From JANSWP01 sp041941305 (GTDB lineage Bacteria; Bacteroidota; Bacteroidia; Chitinophagales; Saprospiraceae), in NCBI GenBank assembly GCA_041941305.1, contig JBGTQJ010000023.1:62001-126000 (forward strand): DNA of 64,000 nt, given 5' to 3'. A model generated the notes under the pieces. It had not been told where the DNA came from. It saw only the letters and a list, made by a program, of their open reading frames with translations, and did no database searches. The position numbers and the translations under genes were made by a program. Below are positions 52,539 through 60,496 of the stretch, piece after piece. Numbering within the stretch: position 1 is the first letter of the stretch; the number at the start of each line of letters is the position of its first letter.

Positions 52539-54905
52539 TTAATGTTTATGATACTTGCCCATTCCATTCGCACGGCTCTTCACATCATTGAAAACCAAAT
52601 AGGAGTGTTCCATATTCCCTTTATTCCTTAAATGCTCAATTTCATTCAAAAATGAAAGCCTGGACATCTTACGACGGATAACAAACAGATGGATATCTAC
52701 AAATTTTGAAATCAATAAATAATCTGAAACAAGGCCGACAGCAGGAGAATCTAAAATGATGTAGTCATAGTCAAACCTCAATGCAGTAAGGAGGGTTTTG
52801 AGCTTTGGATTTGATAATAATCTATGTGGGTTAGCGACCTCTTGTTTTGTGGAAATAAAATGTAAATTTGGCAAATCAGGGTAGGGGCGAATGATTTCTT
52901 CCAGAGGAATCGTTCCTTCTGAAAGATATTCTTCAAGTCCACAGCCATATTCATCATATTGATCTTTTAGCAAAGCAGGTTCTCGAAAATCCAAATCAAG
53001 CAATAAGGTTTTCTTTCCTGCATTTGCCAGACCCATGCCTAAATGAGTAGCACAAAAAGTCTTTCCCTCACCAGGAATCATAGAAGTTAGTCCAATGATA
53101 TTCTTTTCTGTATCGGGAACCAGGAATTGCAAATTGGCACCCAAATCCCGGAAAGATTCTTCTACAAAACGGTGCTTTGCATGACTCAATGTGACTCCCT
53201 TGACTTTTTTCTGATGGTTGATACGAGCTGCCACCGGTATAGGCGTCAGGCTTTCCAATTGGTTATCTCTATCAATCGTACCACCTAGTGAGCCAGAGAA
53301 CAGGACAAATACAAATGGAAAGAAACATCCGAGAACCAATCCTACTGCCATGGTCAATAGCTTATTAGGCGAGACTGGACCACTTCCCATCATCCTTGGA
53401 GGATCCAAAACCCTCGTATCTGCTATATCCTCTGCTCTGGCTATACTCGTTTTTGCAAGCTCTTGATTGAGATAATTATAGAGGTTTTCATAGAGGTCAT
53501 TTTTGCGCTGATAGTTGAGCAAAAGTTTTTCACTACCGGGAAGGCGGCTCATGCGCTGTTCCAGTTTGGCGATGCGCTGATTTTTGTCTCTGAGGTTTAG
53601 TTGTGCAGTTTCTATCAGATTTTTCAGGTTTTCGATAAGCGCATTACTCGTATTTTTGATTTGCTTGTCGATGACCTCCAAATCATAACTTTTGGCTCCT
53701 TTGTAATATGCCAATTCTGTTTTTTTAGAAATGAGGCGTTTGAGCTCCAAAAGATTTTCATTTAATAGCGGATCTTCAATGCCTACCGCAGAAGGAGCAA
53801 TGATTTTATCAAAATCATCTTTTGAGCTGATGTATTGGACCAAAGAAGTATAGTATTGAATATTGAGTTCGATTTGCCCTTTGGAAGATTCGAGCTGGTT
53901 GATTTGTTCCAGATTATTAGAGGCAGTCAAGTCAAGGTTGACGGCATTGGAACTGCTTTTGAAAGACTCCAATCGTCTTTCGGCTTTTGAAAGAGAATCT
54001 GAAACACCTGCTAGTTGACTTCTAATGAAGTCTTCTTTGCTTGCGGCAATTTCATTACGTTCTGAGAATTTGCTTTTGATGAAATTTTCGCAAAGTCTTT
54101 GTATGAATTTGATTTCTTTCGCAACTACCGGCCCTTCGGTATCCAGTCTTAAAATATCAGCCTTGATATCAGTTTTGGCTACTTCCAGCTTATTTTTAAA
54201 GTAATTAGCCAAATCTTCAATGCTATTCACTACAAAGGACAAATCCTTGTCTTCAAAATCCTCAGTAATAACCTGATAGGATGGCTTTTGGATAATGAAA
54301 TTGAAATAATCGTGCTGAACGACTTCGCCAAATTGATAGGTTTTGGAAAACTTAAAATCGCGTTTAACTTCTCGAATGGTATTTGAAAGCGGATCTGAGA
54401 CGTAAAATTCTTTAGCTTCAATTGACAGTGAATATTTTTCGTCGGAAAGCATTTTTACCGAAAAAGGTGTGCCATACAATTGGGCGCTTGAATCAACTAA
54501 CTCAACCTCAAATGGAAAATAGCCATACTGCTCAATCATTTTATACCATTTTCCGGCATAATAAGAAATGCCAAAATCCAGTTCTGCAATGGTTTCTTCC
54601 ACTAAACTGTAGGAAGTCAAAATGCCAATTTCATTGTACAAATTCTTCTCTGTACCAATCAACCCAACGCCACCGTCGACGTATTGACTTTCTCCTAACA
54701 TTCTGCTTTGACCAGAGGGGTCTATCAGCATAGTAGCTCCTACTTCATAAATAGGCACTGCTGTTTTGATCATCAAATAGGCAATAGCCAGGCATGTCGA
54801 AATGCTCAAAGCAAACCACCATTTTTTCTCCCAAATTCTGCGCACAAGTGCCTGCAGACTGATCTCTGAATACGCTGTACCTTCTATATTTCCTGATGTG
54901 TTCAT
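52539..54905 (-). CDS. Wzc-like polysaccharide co-polymerase and BY-kinase
   Basis: 788 residues from the ATG complementary to 54903-54905 (a TTG lies two codons upstream). The Wzz domain begins ALVRRIWEKKWWFALSISTC with the first membrane helix. A long coiled coil spans about 270-480. The second helix follows the proline-rich PPRMMGSGPVSPNKLL. The cytoplasmic kinase has the Walker A loop SMIPGEGKTFCATHLG, Walker A' LLLDLDFREPALL and Walker B YIILDSPAVGLVSD. The C-terminus ends MGKYHKH with a single Tyr; the usual cluster of phosphorylated tyrosines is absent. It controls chain length and export, partnering the Wza-like protein encoded far away. Confidence 0.92.
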   Translation of the reverse strand: MNTSGNIEGTAYSEISLQALVRRIWEKKWWFALSISTCLAIAYLMIKTAVPIYEVGATMLIDPSGQSRMLGESQYVDGGVGLIGTEKNLYNEIGILTSYSLVEETIAELDFGISYYAGKWYKMIEQYGYFPFEVELVDSSAQLYGTPFSVKMLSDEKYSLSIEAKEFYVSDPLSNTIREVKRDFKFSKTYQFGEVVQHDYFNFIIQKPSYQVITEDFEDKDLSFVVNSIEDLANYFKNKLEVAKTDIKADILRLDTEGPVVAKEIKFIQRLCENFIKSKFSERNEIAASKEDFIRSQLAGVSDSLSKAERRLESFKSSSNAVNLDLTASNNLEQINQLESSKGQIELNIQYYTSLVQYISSKDDFDKIIAPSAVGIEDPLLNENLLELKRLISKKTELAYYKGAKSYDLEVIDKQIKNTSNALIENLKNLIETAQLNLRDKNQRIAKLEQRMSRLPGSEKLLLNYQRKNDLYENLYNYLNQELAKTSIARAEDIADTRVLDPPRMMGSGPVSPNKLLTMAVGLVLGCFFPFVFVLFSGSLGGTIDRDNQLESLTPIPVAARINHQKKVKGVTLSHAKHRFVEESFRDLGANLQFLVPDTEKNIIGLTSMIPGEGKTFCATHLGMGLANAGKKTLLLDLDFREPALLKDQYDEYGCGLEEYLSEGTIPLEEIIRPYPDLPNLHFISTKQEVANPHRLLSNPKLKTLLTALRFDYDYIILDSPAVGLVSDYLLISKFVDIHLFVIRRKMSRLSFLNEIEHLRNKGNMEHSYLVFNDVKSRANGMGKYHKH

Positions 54906-54983
54906 TATCAATTAATAGACTCAAGTACTAAAGCCAAAGAACTGTATAGAGTCTTCACCCTTAATACTTGATCAGAAATTCTC

Positions 54984-54991
54984 CAAACTTA
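54984..54991 (-). promoter_or_regulatory. Candidate -7 box for the polysaccharide operon
   Basis: TAAGTTTG on the minus strand matches TAnnTTTG; a transcript would begin near 54977, about 70 nt before the wzc start codon. No convincing -33 TTG lies at the right distance, so support is partial. Confidence 0.35.
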
Positions 54992-55046
54992 TTTACCAGG
55001 AAACTAACTGAGTATTTTTAATAATTAATTCAAGATGCAAAGTATT

Positions 55047-55331
55047 CGCCTCGCCAGTTGTGCTGGCTCGGGAGAGGTTTTAAGTTCTCCCCGCGCAACC
55101 CCTTTATTGCTTTGCTTAATGTCCACTGGACATTGCCTCGCATCCTGAAGGGGAAAATCCGCCCGCTTCTAAGTACTTGATTTTCAGTGGGCGGCTGCTC
55201 CTCCTTTTCCCAAGGGGACTTCTTCCCAAAGGGATTCTTTGAATCGGAGAGGAGGCTGGGAGGTCTGCGAAGGCAATTTTCGACAGAACTTAATAACCCC
55301 TCCCGAGTCGCCCGGTAAGGCGGCGAAGCTG
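55047..55331. repeat. Repeat element with conserved palindromic ends, copy 1
   Basis: The left end CCTCGCCAG...CTGGCTCGGGAG followed by GGTTTTAAG and the right end CTTAATAACCCCTCCCGAG followed by CGCCCGG and GGCGGCGAAG form inverted ends, each with its own small hairpin. The same ends occur in the element at 57610-57720 with different inside sequence. A 103-codon frame on the minus strand across it is an accident of the GC-rich repeat. CAACTTGCGTTAATTA lies 8 nt beyond the right end. Confidence 0.75.
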
Positions 55332-55354
55332 TTGTTCGCAACTTGCGTTAATTA

Positions 55355-55920
55355 CTGAAGTGTGTGGTCGTTTTCTCACAGTTAGTTTAATACTTAAGTT
55401 CTTATTCATAATTGTGAACAAGAACTTACTGGCATTTATTAAAGTCGAATTGACAGGGGGATGATGTTAACTTGCACAACCGAATAATGGTCTGTGCACT
55501 ATATTTTTCTGCAAACTACAGGGGGGAAATGTTTGCGTGGAAAAGCATATGCAAGCTATATAATTTTTTTTAGAATACAAAACTCGGCAAAGGGCAAGTG
55601 GTATAGCGGTAGGATTGATGTTTATTTCAAAGTTCTTGAATTACTTTACCAAGAATAATACCATTTGATAAAATATAGGCTTTAAGTGCAATTTTGCAAC
55701 GCTAAAGTGTTTTTGCGAAATTGTTTTTGTTTAAACCTTAAAATTTCCTTAACGCTTGTCGAGATTCCCACGATCTTGGACGAGATAAGCTGCATTTGGT
55801 CAGGAAAAAAGGCATACTTGTGGAACAATTTTGATACAAAAAAATCCTAACCTACTACCACCAAATATTTGAAAGAAATTATCTGACTTTTTACAAGAAT
55901 TTGAAAATCAGCCAGTTAAA
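55355..55920. other. AT-rich spacer before the flotillin cluster
   Basis: No gene recognised. GGGGGGAAAT lies near 55521 (TTTCCCCCC when read toward wzc), resembling a C-run near 40691 upstream of the initiating transferase. The spacer probably carries the divergent promoters for wzc and the flotillin cluster, but no complete box pair was seen. Confidence 0.35.
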
Positions 55921-55992
55921 ATGATACTATTGAAATTATTAATTTTTTTTCTGGTTTGTGAGCTGATTGCGGGAATGTTTTCTAAGAAATAA
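55921..55992 (+). CDS. Possible 23-residue hydrophobic micro-protein
   Basis: ATG to TAA, 23 codons: MILLKLLIFFLVCELIAGM then FSKK, one membrane-length hydrophobic stretch with a basic tail. Its start resembles that of the small protein at 56170 (MILL). It is the first frame of the flotillin-cluster side. No family recognised; low support because it is so short. Confidence 0.25.
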   Translation: MILLKLLIFFLVCELIAGMFSKK

Positions 55993-56169
55993 CTCCCATA
56001 ATTTGATTCGCTTTACAAAATGCATCATAAAAGTTACGCATATCTCTAATTTCTTTTCAAAGTCATGCTCAATGTTGGGAGGTAACTTCGGTTGCCTTCC
56101 AACTCTCTGAAAAAGAGGGTTGAATTAAGTGTTCTCAGATCAGAGATGAATGCCTAAAACCCTGAAAAA

Positions 56170-56295
56170 ATGATTTTACTAATTGTTATTTTCATTATTC
56201 TTTGTGTAATTTGTAGACTTGTATTTGAGGAAGATTTTGATCATTTCAATAGACAGATGGCAAAATACGTTGACAGGCTTCCAAATTTTTTTTGA
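56170..56295 (+). CDS. Small single-span membrane protein, 41 residues
   Basis: ATG 56170 opens MILLIVIFIILCVICRLVFE, a single membrane helix, followed by an acidic then mixed cytoplasmic tail (EDFDHFNRQMAKYVDRLPNF). TGA at 56293-56295 is 21 nt before the YqiJ-like gene, so it fits as the first gene of that operon. No known family. Confidence 0.45.
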   Translation: MILLIVIFIILCVICRLVFEEDFDHFNRQMAKYVDRLPNFF

Positions 56296-56316
56296 CAACT
56301 AAATCCAACAATAAAA

Positions 56317-57009
56317 ATGCACGAACTCTTGCAAGCTGCCATATCTCCGGTAAATATCGTTTTTACCACGCTCTTGATAGTCGTTTTGCTTTACTGGTTG
56401 TCTGTAATCCTTGGAGCTTTGCATATTGATTCCTTTGATTTTGATTTTGACAAAGACATAGATTTGGATATAGATGTGCATACTGATGTGGATACCGACA
56501 TAGATGTAGATGCTCATGCAGATCATGATGTAAATTCAGGACATGGGGCAGGATGGTTTGCTGGCGCTTTGCACTTTTTCAATTTTGGGAGATTGCCCTT
56601 TATGGTCATCATGACCTTTTTGATACTGAGTATGTGGAGTATATCAATATTGTTAAATCACTACTTTGGAAATGGCTCCGTGATATTTGCCTTGATGTTA
56701 TTTTTCCCTAATCTTGCTGTGAGTCTGGTGATTACAAAAATATTTACAACTCCTCTGGTACCTGTGTTTGAAAACCTGAATGAAGGTGTACAACCCGTAG
56801 ATTATATAGGTTTGACCTGCAAGTTGTTGCTCCCCGCCTCAACTACCCAAATGGGGCAGGCGGAGGTAATGGTGGAAGATAGTCCATTACTAATTAACGT
56901 GAGAGTTTCAGAAGATAGTCCAAAACCCGTTCTTCGAGGGGAGGAGGCTTTGATACTTTCAAAAAGCGGTGATGATAAGTATTTTTTAATAGAAAAACTA
57001 AACCCTTAA
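56317..57009 (+). CDS. YqiJ/NfeD-like OB-fold membrane protein with Asp/His repeat loop
   Basis: 230 residues. A membrane helix (about 14-35) is followed by a loop at about 38-71 in which Asp alternates with hydrophobic residues or His (for example SFDFDFDKDIDLDIDVHTDV). Two more helices follow (about 95-115 and 122-145), and a C-terminal OB-fold-like domain (about 160-228, YIGLTCKLLLPASTTQMGQA then EVMVEDSPLLINVRV). This is the layout of the YqiJ/NfeD proteins encoded with flotillins (YqiK). The acidic loop looks able to bind divalent metal ions. It works at membrane microdomains together with the flotillin at 58354. Confidence 0.82.
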   Translation: MHELLQAAISPVNIVFTTLLIVVLLYWLSVILGALHIDSFDFDFDKDIDLDIDVHTDVDTDIDVDAHADHDVNSGHGAGWFAGALHFFNFGRLPFMVIMTFLILSMWSISILLNHYFGNGSVIFALMLFFPNLAVSLVITKIFTTPLVPVFENLNEGVQPVDYIGLTCKLLLPASTTQMGQAEVMVEDSPLLINVRVSEDSPKPVLRGEEALILSKSGDDKYFLIEKLNP

Positions 57010-57012
57010 ATC

Positions 57013-57231
57013 ATGTCATTTGCAATTGCAAAAGTTGTTTTTTATCTGTTTGCAGGGTTCTTTGTGGTGCTATGGTTTTATGCACTTATAGAAATAATCC
57101 AACATAAATTTAAAGACAATGAAAAGATAGTCTGGCTCCTTTTAGTTATTCTTTTGCCTTGTATCGGAACGATTTTGTACTTCTGGTTTGGACGAAAGAG
57201 TATCCTACAGGAGGTAGATGAATACGTCTAG
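57013..57231 (+). CDS. Small PLDc_N-like membrane protein
   Basis: 72 residues, two hydrophobic helices separated by a charged turn. IIQHKFKDNEKIVWLLLVIL and LPCIGTILYFWFGRKS match the PLDc_N (cardiolipin-synthase N-terminal) small-protein family. It starts 3 nt after the YqiJ-like stop codon, clearly in the same operon. Function unknown. Confidence 0.75.
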   Translation: MSFAIAKVVFYLFAGFFVVLWFYALIEIIQHKFKDNEKIVWLLLVILLPCIGTILYFWFGRKSILQEVDEYV

Positions 57232-57266
57232 TCCTTTTTTAGAAATCACCTTTAAAATTTGAAAAA

Positions 57267-57512
57267 ATGAAATTCTTAATTGTTGCGATGGCTTTTGCCC
57301 TTGGTATGTTTGCTTTATATTACTGGATTTATACCATGGTTCACATTTTGAAAAATGAAGTAATTAGTTCCGGAGAAAAAGTGGCCTGGTTATTTGGTGT
57401 TGTTTTCTTCCCTCTGGTTGGAACCATTTTATACTGGGCAATTAGCAATAATCATAACAAACCATTTAATGATAATTATCGCGATAGCGAAATCGTACCA
57501 AACCCACTTTAA
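57267..57512 (+). CDS. Second small PLDc_N-like membrane protein
   Basis: 81 residues with the same plan as the preceding gene: helix, a turn with EVISSGEKVAWLFGVVFFP, and LVGTILYWAISNN, then a polar tail. Tandem paralogue, 35 nt downstream. The pair suggests a two-subunit membrane partner for the flotillin system (inference). Confidence 0.7.
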   Translation: MKFLIVAMAFALGMFALYYWIYTMVHILKNEVISSGEKVAWLFGVVFFPLVGTILYWAISNNHNKPFNDNYRDSEIVPNPL

Positions 57513-57536
57513 ACAAGTTGTTTGACTTCAAAACCC

Positions 57537-57580
57537 AATAAATTGTAGCGAGCGCCGGAGGCGCAATGCTACAGTTTATT
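57537..57580. repeat. Hairpin after the PLDc_N pair
   Basis: AATAAA...TGTAGC...GCGCC-GGA-GGCGC...GCTACA...TTATT forms a stepped hairpin 25 nt after the stop codon at 57512. It may end the first part of the cluster, although no T-run follows. Confidence 0.55.
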
Positions 57581-57609
57581 ATAATCAACGCAAGTTGTGA
57601 ACTAAAATG

Positions 57610-57720
57610 CTCGCCAGCAAAGCTGGCTCACATGGGGGTTTTAGGGGGTAAAGGCGGGCAAATAATTTGCCCGCCTTTACCCCCTAAAACCCCTCCCGAG
57701 CCGCCCGGCAGGGCGGCGAG
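57610..57720. repeat. Repeat element with conserved palindromic ends, copy 2
   Basis: CTCGCC (57610-57615) pairs with GGCGAG (57715-57720). Inside, 57635-57663 and 57665-57693 form a perfect 29-bp palindrome with a single-base centre. The GGGGTTTTA and TAAAACCCCTCCCGAG blocks and the CGCCCGG...GGCGGCGA end match copy 1 at 55047-55331. The 16-bp motif at 57582-57597 lies 12 nt outside its left end. Confidence 0.82.
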
Positions 57721-57769
57721 GTTCCCAGTTCGTATCCTAGATTAATTTTCAAGCTCAAAATTCACGCTC

Positions 57770-58117
57770 ATGAAAACCATTCTTAAAATTTTTATTCATT
57801 TAGGTTGGTATAAGATCACTACCGATGATTTGGCAAAGTGGAAGGCTGCTCGCAGCGTGATTTTGTTAAGATTGGCTTTGCGAAAAGGCACTTACAAAGT
57901 TCGCAGAGAAGCTGCCAAAATTTTGGGCAAACTAAAGGACAGTGGTTCCATAGTTTCCCTGGCAAAAGCAGCAAAAGATGAGGTTCGTTCTGTTGCGGAA
58001 GCTGCAATTAGTGCCTTGCACATATTCTTGCCTAACAAGGAAGTTGAAACTTTGCTTGTGAGTGCAGATGCTCACTGGGCAGAGCAGGATAGAATTGCAG
58101 AAGGTTGGAAGAATTAA
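57770..58117 (+). CDS. Small HEAT-repeat protein
   Basis: 115 residues, all helical, with two to three HEAT-like helix pairs (VRREAAKILGKLKDSGSIVS, VRSVAEAAISALHIFLPNKE). No signal peptide. It sits between the PLDc_N pair and the flotillin gene and may be an adaptor for it. The end of the frame overlaps the start of the SPFH-like fragment in another frame. Confidence 0.65.
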   Translation: MKTILKIFIHLGWYKITTDDLAKWKAARSVILLRLALRKGTYKVRREAAKILGKLKDSGSIVSLAKAAKDEVRSVAEAAISALHIFLPNKEVETLLVSADAHWAEQDRIAEGWKN

Positions 58118-58319
58118 TAATGTTGACCAGTTTATTTCATTTTTTAAGTCTAAATTTACGGACGCTGTGCTTGTAAGTTCCCGAAGCTATGAATCGACAG
58201 AGATTTTGAATAACCCTCAGGGATTTAAGACAGAAATTTTAAAAAATATTGGAACAGAATTAAATGGAGTTGTTTTAGACGATTTGCTGATAACCAAATT
58301 GTCAAAAATAATTGCTTAA
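58062..58319 (+). CDS. Stand-alone SPFH-like fragment next to flotillin
   Basis: 85 residues if started at ATG 58062; a TTG at 58095 is an alternative because the first part overlaps the HEAT gene. From about residue 22 on, FISFFKSKFTDAVL, then NPQGFKTEILKNIGTELNG and VVLDDLLITKL, it resembles residues about 127-180 of the flotillin encoded 34 nt downstream (FEAKFSEAL, FKQEIINIIGTDLNGYVLDD). It is either the remnant of a partial duplication or a small partner protein. The DNA is well diverged, so the copy is not recent. Confidence 0.45.
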   Translation: MQMLTGQSRIELQKVGRINNVDQFISFFKSKFTDAVLVSSRSYESTEILNNPQGFKTEILKNIGTELNGVVLDDLLITKLSKIIA

Positions 58320-58353
58320 GATAAATTACATAACTCTCTAAAAACAATAAGAT

Positions 58354-60459
58354 ATGTTATCCAATGTAGGAATCGTAATAGCTATTATCATTGCTGTGGT
58401 CATTTTAGGGCTGCTGGCGATGTTTGCCTCCTGGTACAAAAAAGTTCCTCAGGGGCAAGCCTTGGTGCGTACAGGTCAGGGAGGAACGAAAGTCGCTTTT
58501 GAAAGCGGAATGATGGTAGTGCCAATTCTGCATATTGTTGAACAAATGGATCTATCCGTAAAAACGGTAGAAATTGCGAGATTGAAGGAAGATGGATTGA
58601 TTTGCAAAGACAATATGCGGGCAGACATCAAGGTGGTCTTTTTTGTTCGTGTGAATCAGGAAACTAAAGACATCACCAAGGTGGCACAAACCATTGGTAC
58701 CCATCGTGCTTCTGACATTGAAACCTTGAAGAATTTATTTGAGGCTAAATTTTCTGAGGCATTGAAAACAGTTGGTAAGCGCTTTGATTTTGTAGAACTC
58801 TACGACAATCGCGAAAAATTCAAGCAAGAAATCATCAATATCATTGGAACAGACCTGAATGGTTATGTACTGGACGATGCTGCTATTGATTATTTGGAGC
58901 AAACGCCCATTGAGTTTTTGAAAATAGATAATATCCTCGATGCAGAGGGTATCAAGAAGATTACAGAATTGACTGCGACTCAAAAGATCAAAGCCAATTT
59001 CATTCGCAGAGAAGAGGAGAAAACGATTAAAGAGCAGGATGTGGAAGCTCGGGAAGCCATTTTGGAATATGAGCGGCAGTTGGCAGAAAAAGAGCAGCGC
59101 CAAGCTCGAGAGATTGCCAATATCACAGCACGTGAACAAGCAGAAATTGCAAAAGTCAATGAGGAAGAAAGGTTGAAATCTGAGATGGTGCGCATCAGTA
59201 CAGAAGAAGAATTGTCCATCGCTGAAGAAAACAAACAAAGGCAAGTCATTGTAGCTTCCAAAAATAAGGAACGTGCAGATGCCGTAGAAACGGAAAGAGT
59301 GGAAAAGGATCGCTTGTTAGAGGTTACGGAAAGGGAAAGAATAGTGACACTAGCAGAAATTGAAAAGGAGCGCGCTATCGAGCAAGAAAAGAAGAATATT
59401 CAGGATGTGATTCGCGATCGCGTTATGGTAGAAAAGAAAACGGTTGAAGAAGAAGAGAAAATTAAAGATACCCGCGAATTAGCGACTGCCAATCGTGCGA
59501 AATCCGTTGCGATTATCAAGGCAGAAGAGACTGGAGAGTCTACTGTAATTGAGATGCAAAAAACCGCTGAAGCCGAAAAATTGGCTGCTGAAATCAATGC
59601 TGAAAAGTTGCTGATTGATGCAGAAGCACAGAAGAATGCAGCAGAAAAGGAAGCAGAAGCAAGAAAAATTCAGGCAGAAGCCAAAGCCGCTGAAGAAGCT
59701 ACTATTGGCATGTCTGAAGCACAGGTTATTGAAGCCAAAGCACTCGCCAAAGAGCGCGAGGGAACTGCTGAAGCAGCTGTGATTGAGAAGAAGATGTTTG
59801 CAGAAGCCAAAGGTACCCAAGCCAAAGCAGAAGCAGACCACAAAGCTGGTTTGTTGATGGCAGAAGTCATTGCTGACAAAGGTTCAGCAGAAGCCAAAGC
59901 CCTACAGGAGAAATTGGTTGCAGAAGCCAAAGGAGTGGAGGAGAAAGCATTGGCAATGCAAAAACTGGATGGTGTAGGTAAAGATCATGAGGAATTCAAG
60001 CTCCAGTTGGAAATGGAAAAAGCTGTCAAGCTAGCATCCATTGAGATTGAAGAGAAAATTGCTGAAGCGCAAGCCAAAGTACTTGCAGAGGCCTTCAAAT
60101 CTGCCAATATTGAATTGGTAGGTGGCGAAGAAGCTTTCATCAACAATGTCCTCAAAGCGGTTGGGCGTGGGAAGACCGTTGATCGTTTGATTGAAAACTC
60201 AGATACCCTGGGTGAGTTGAAGAAAGGATTATTGGGCAATGGCTCCTCCAACGGAAACGGCGGCATGTTTTCGATTATCCGGAACCTGGTTGACCAAACG
60301 GGTATGAAATCCGCAGATGTGAAAAACCTAACGCTTGCAGCCCTCTTGTATGAGTTGAGAGGAAAAGTTACTGGCGAAGACAAAAGCCTGGTTGGCGAGA
60401 TTATGGATGCCGTGACCCAATTGGGCATGGGGGAGGAGAAGGCTGGTAAGCTATTGTAG
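58354..60459 (+). CDS. Flotillin-family protein (YqiK/FloT-like)
   Basis: 701 residues. A membrane helix at about 5-25 (VGIVIAIIIAVVILGLLAMF) is followed by SWYKKVPQGQALVRTGQGG and the SPFH domain to about residue 195. Then comes a very long Ala/Glu/Lys coiled coil (about 210-600) with repeated AEAKA words, the flotillin domain that drives oligomer formation. The C-terminal 70 residues are Gly/Ser-linked and helical. Role: scaffold of detergent-resistant membrane microdomains. It is the last gene of the cluster and partners the YqiJ-like protein. A hairpin lies 11 nt after the stop. Confidence 0.93.
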   Translation: MLSNVGIVIAIIIAVVILGLLAMFASWYKKVPQGQALVRTGQGGTKVAFESGMMVVPILHIVEQMDLSVKTVEIARLKEDGLICKDNMRADIKVVFFVRVNQETKDITKVAQTIGTHRASDIETLKNLFEAKFSEALKTVGKRFDFVELYDNREKFKQEIINIIGTDLNGYVLDDAAIDYLEQTPIEFLKIDNILDAEGIKKITELTATQKIKANFIRREEEKTIKEQDVEAREAILEYERQLAEKEQRQAREIANITAREQAEIAKVNEEERLKSEMVRISTEEELSIAEENKQRQVIVASKNKERADAVETERVEKDRLLEVTERERIVTLAEIEKERAIEQEKKNIQDVIRDRVMVEKKTVEEEEKIKDTRELATANRAKSVAIIKAEETGESTVIEMQKTAEAEKLAAEINAEKLLIDAEAQKNAAEKEAEARKIQAEAKAAEEATIGMSEAQVIEAKALAKEREGTAEAAVIEKKMFAEAKGTQAKAEADHKAGLLMAEVIADKGSAEAKALQEKLVAEAKGVEEKALAMQKLDGVGKDHEEFKLQLEMEKAVKLASIEIEEKIAEAQAKVLAEAFKSANIELVGGEEAFINNVLKAVGRGKTVDRLIENSDTLGELKKGLLGNGSSNGNGGMFSIIRNLVDQTGMKSADVKNLTLAALLYELRGKVTGEDKSLVGEIMDAVTQLGMGEEKAGKLL

Positions 60460-60469
60460 TATTAATTTT

Positions 60470-60496
60470 CATCAGGTGACAATCAGTCACCTGATG
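60470..60496. terminator. Hairpin after flotillin gene
   Basis: CATCAGGTGAC (60470-60480) and GTCACCTGATG (60486-60496) are exact 11-bp complements with a 5-nt loop. No T-run follows directly, so termination efficiency is uncertain. Confidence 0.55.

Noticed and set aside
55030..55341. 103-codon minus-strand open frame as a gene
   Set aside because: It lies wholly within the GC-rich repeat element with inverted ends; composition follows the repeat and no protein family is recognisable.
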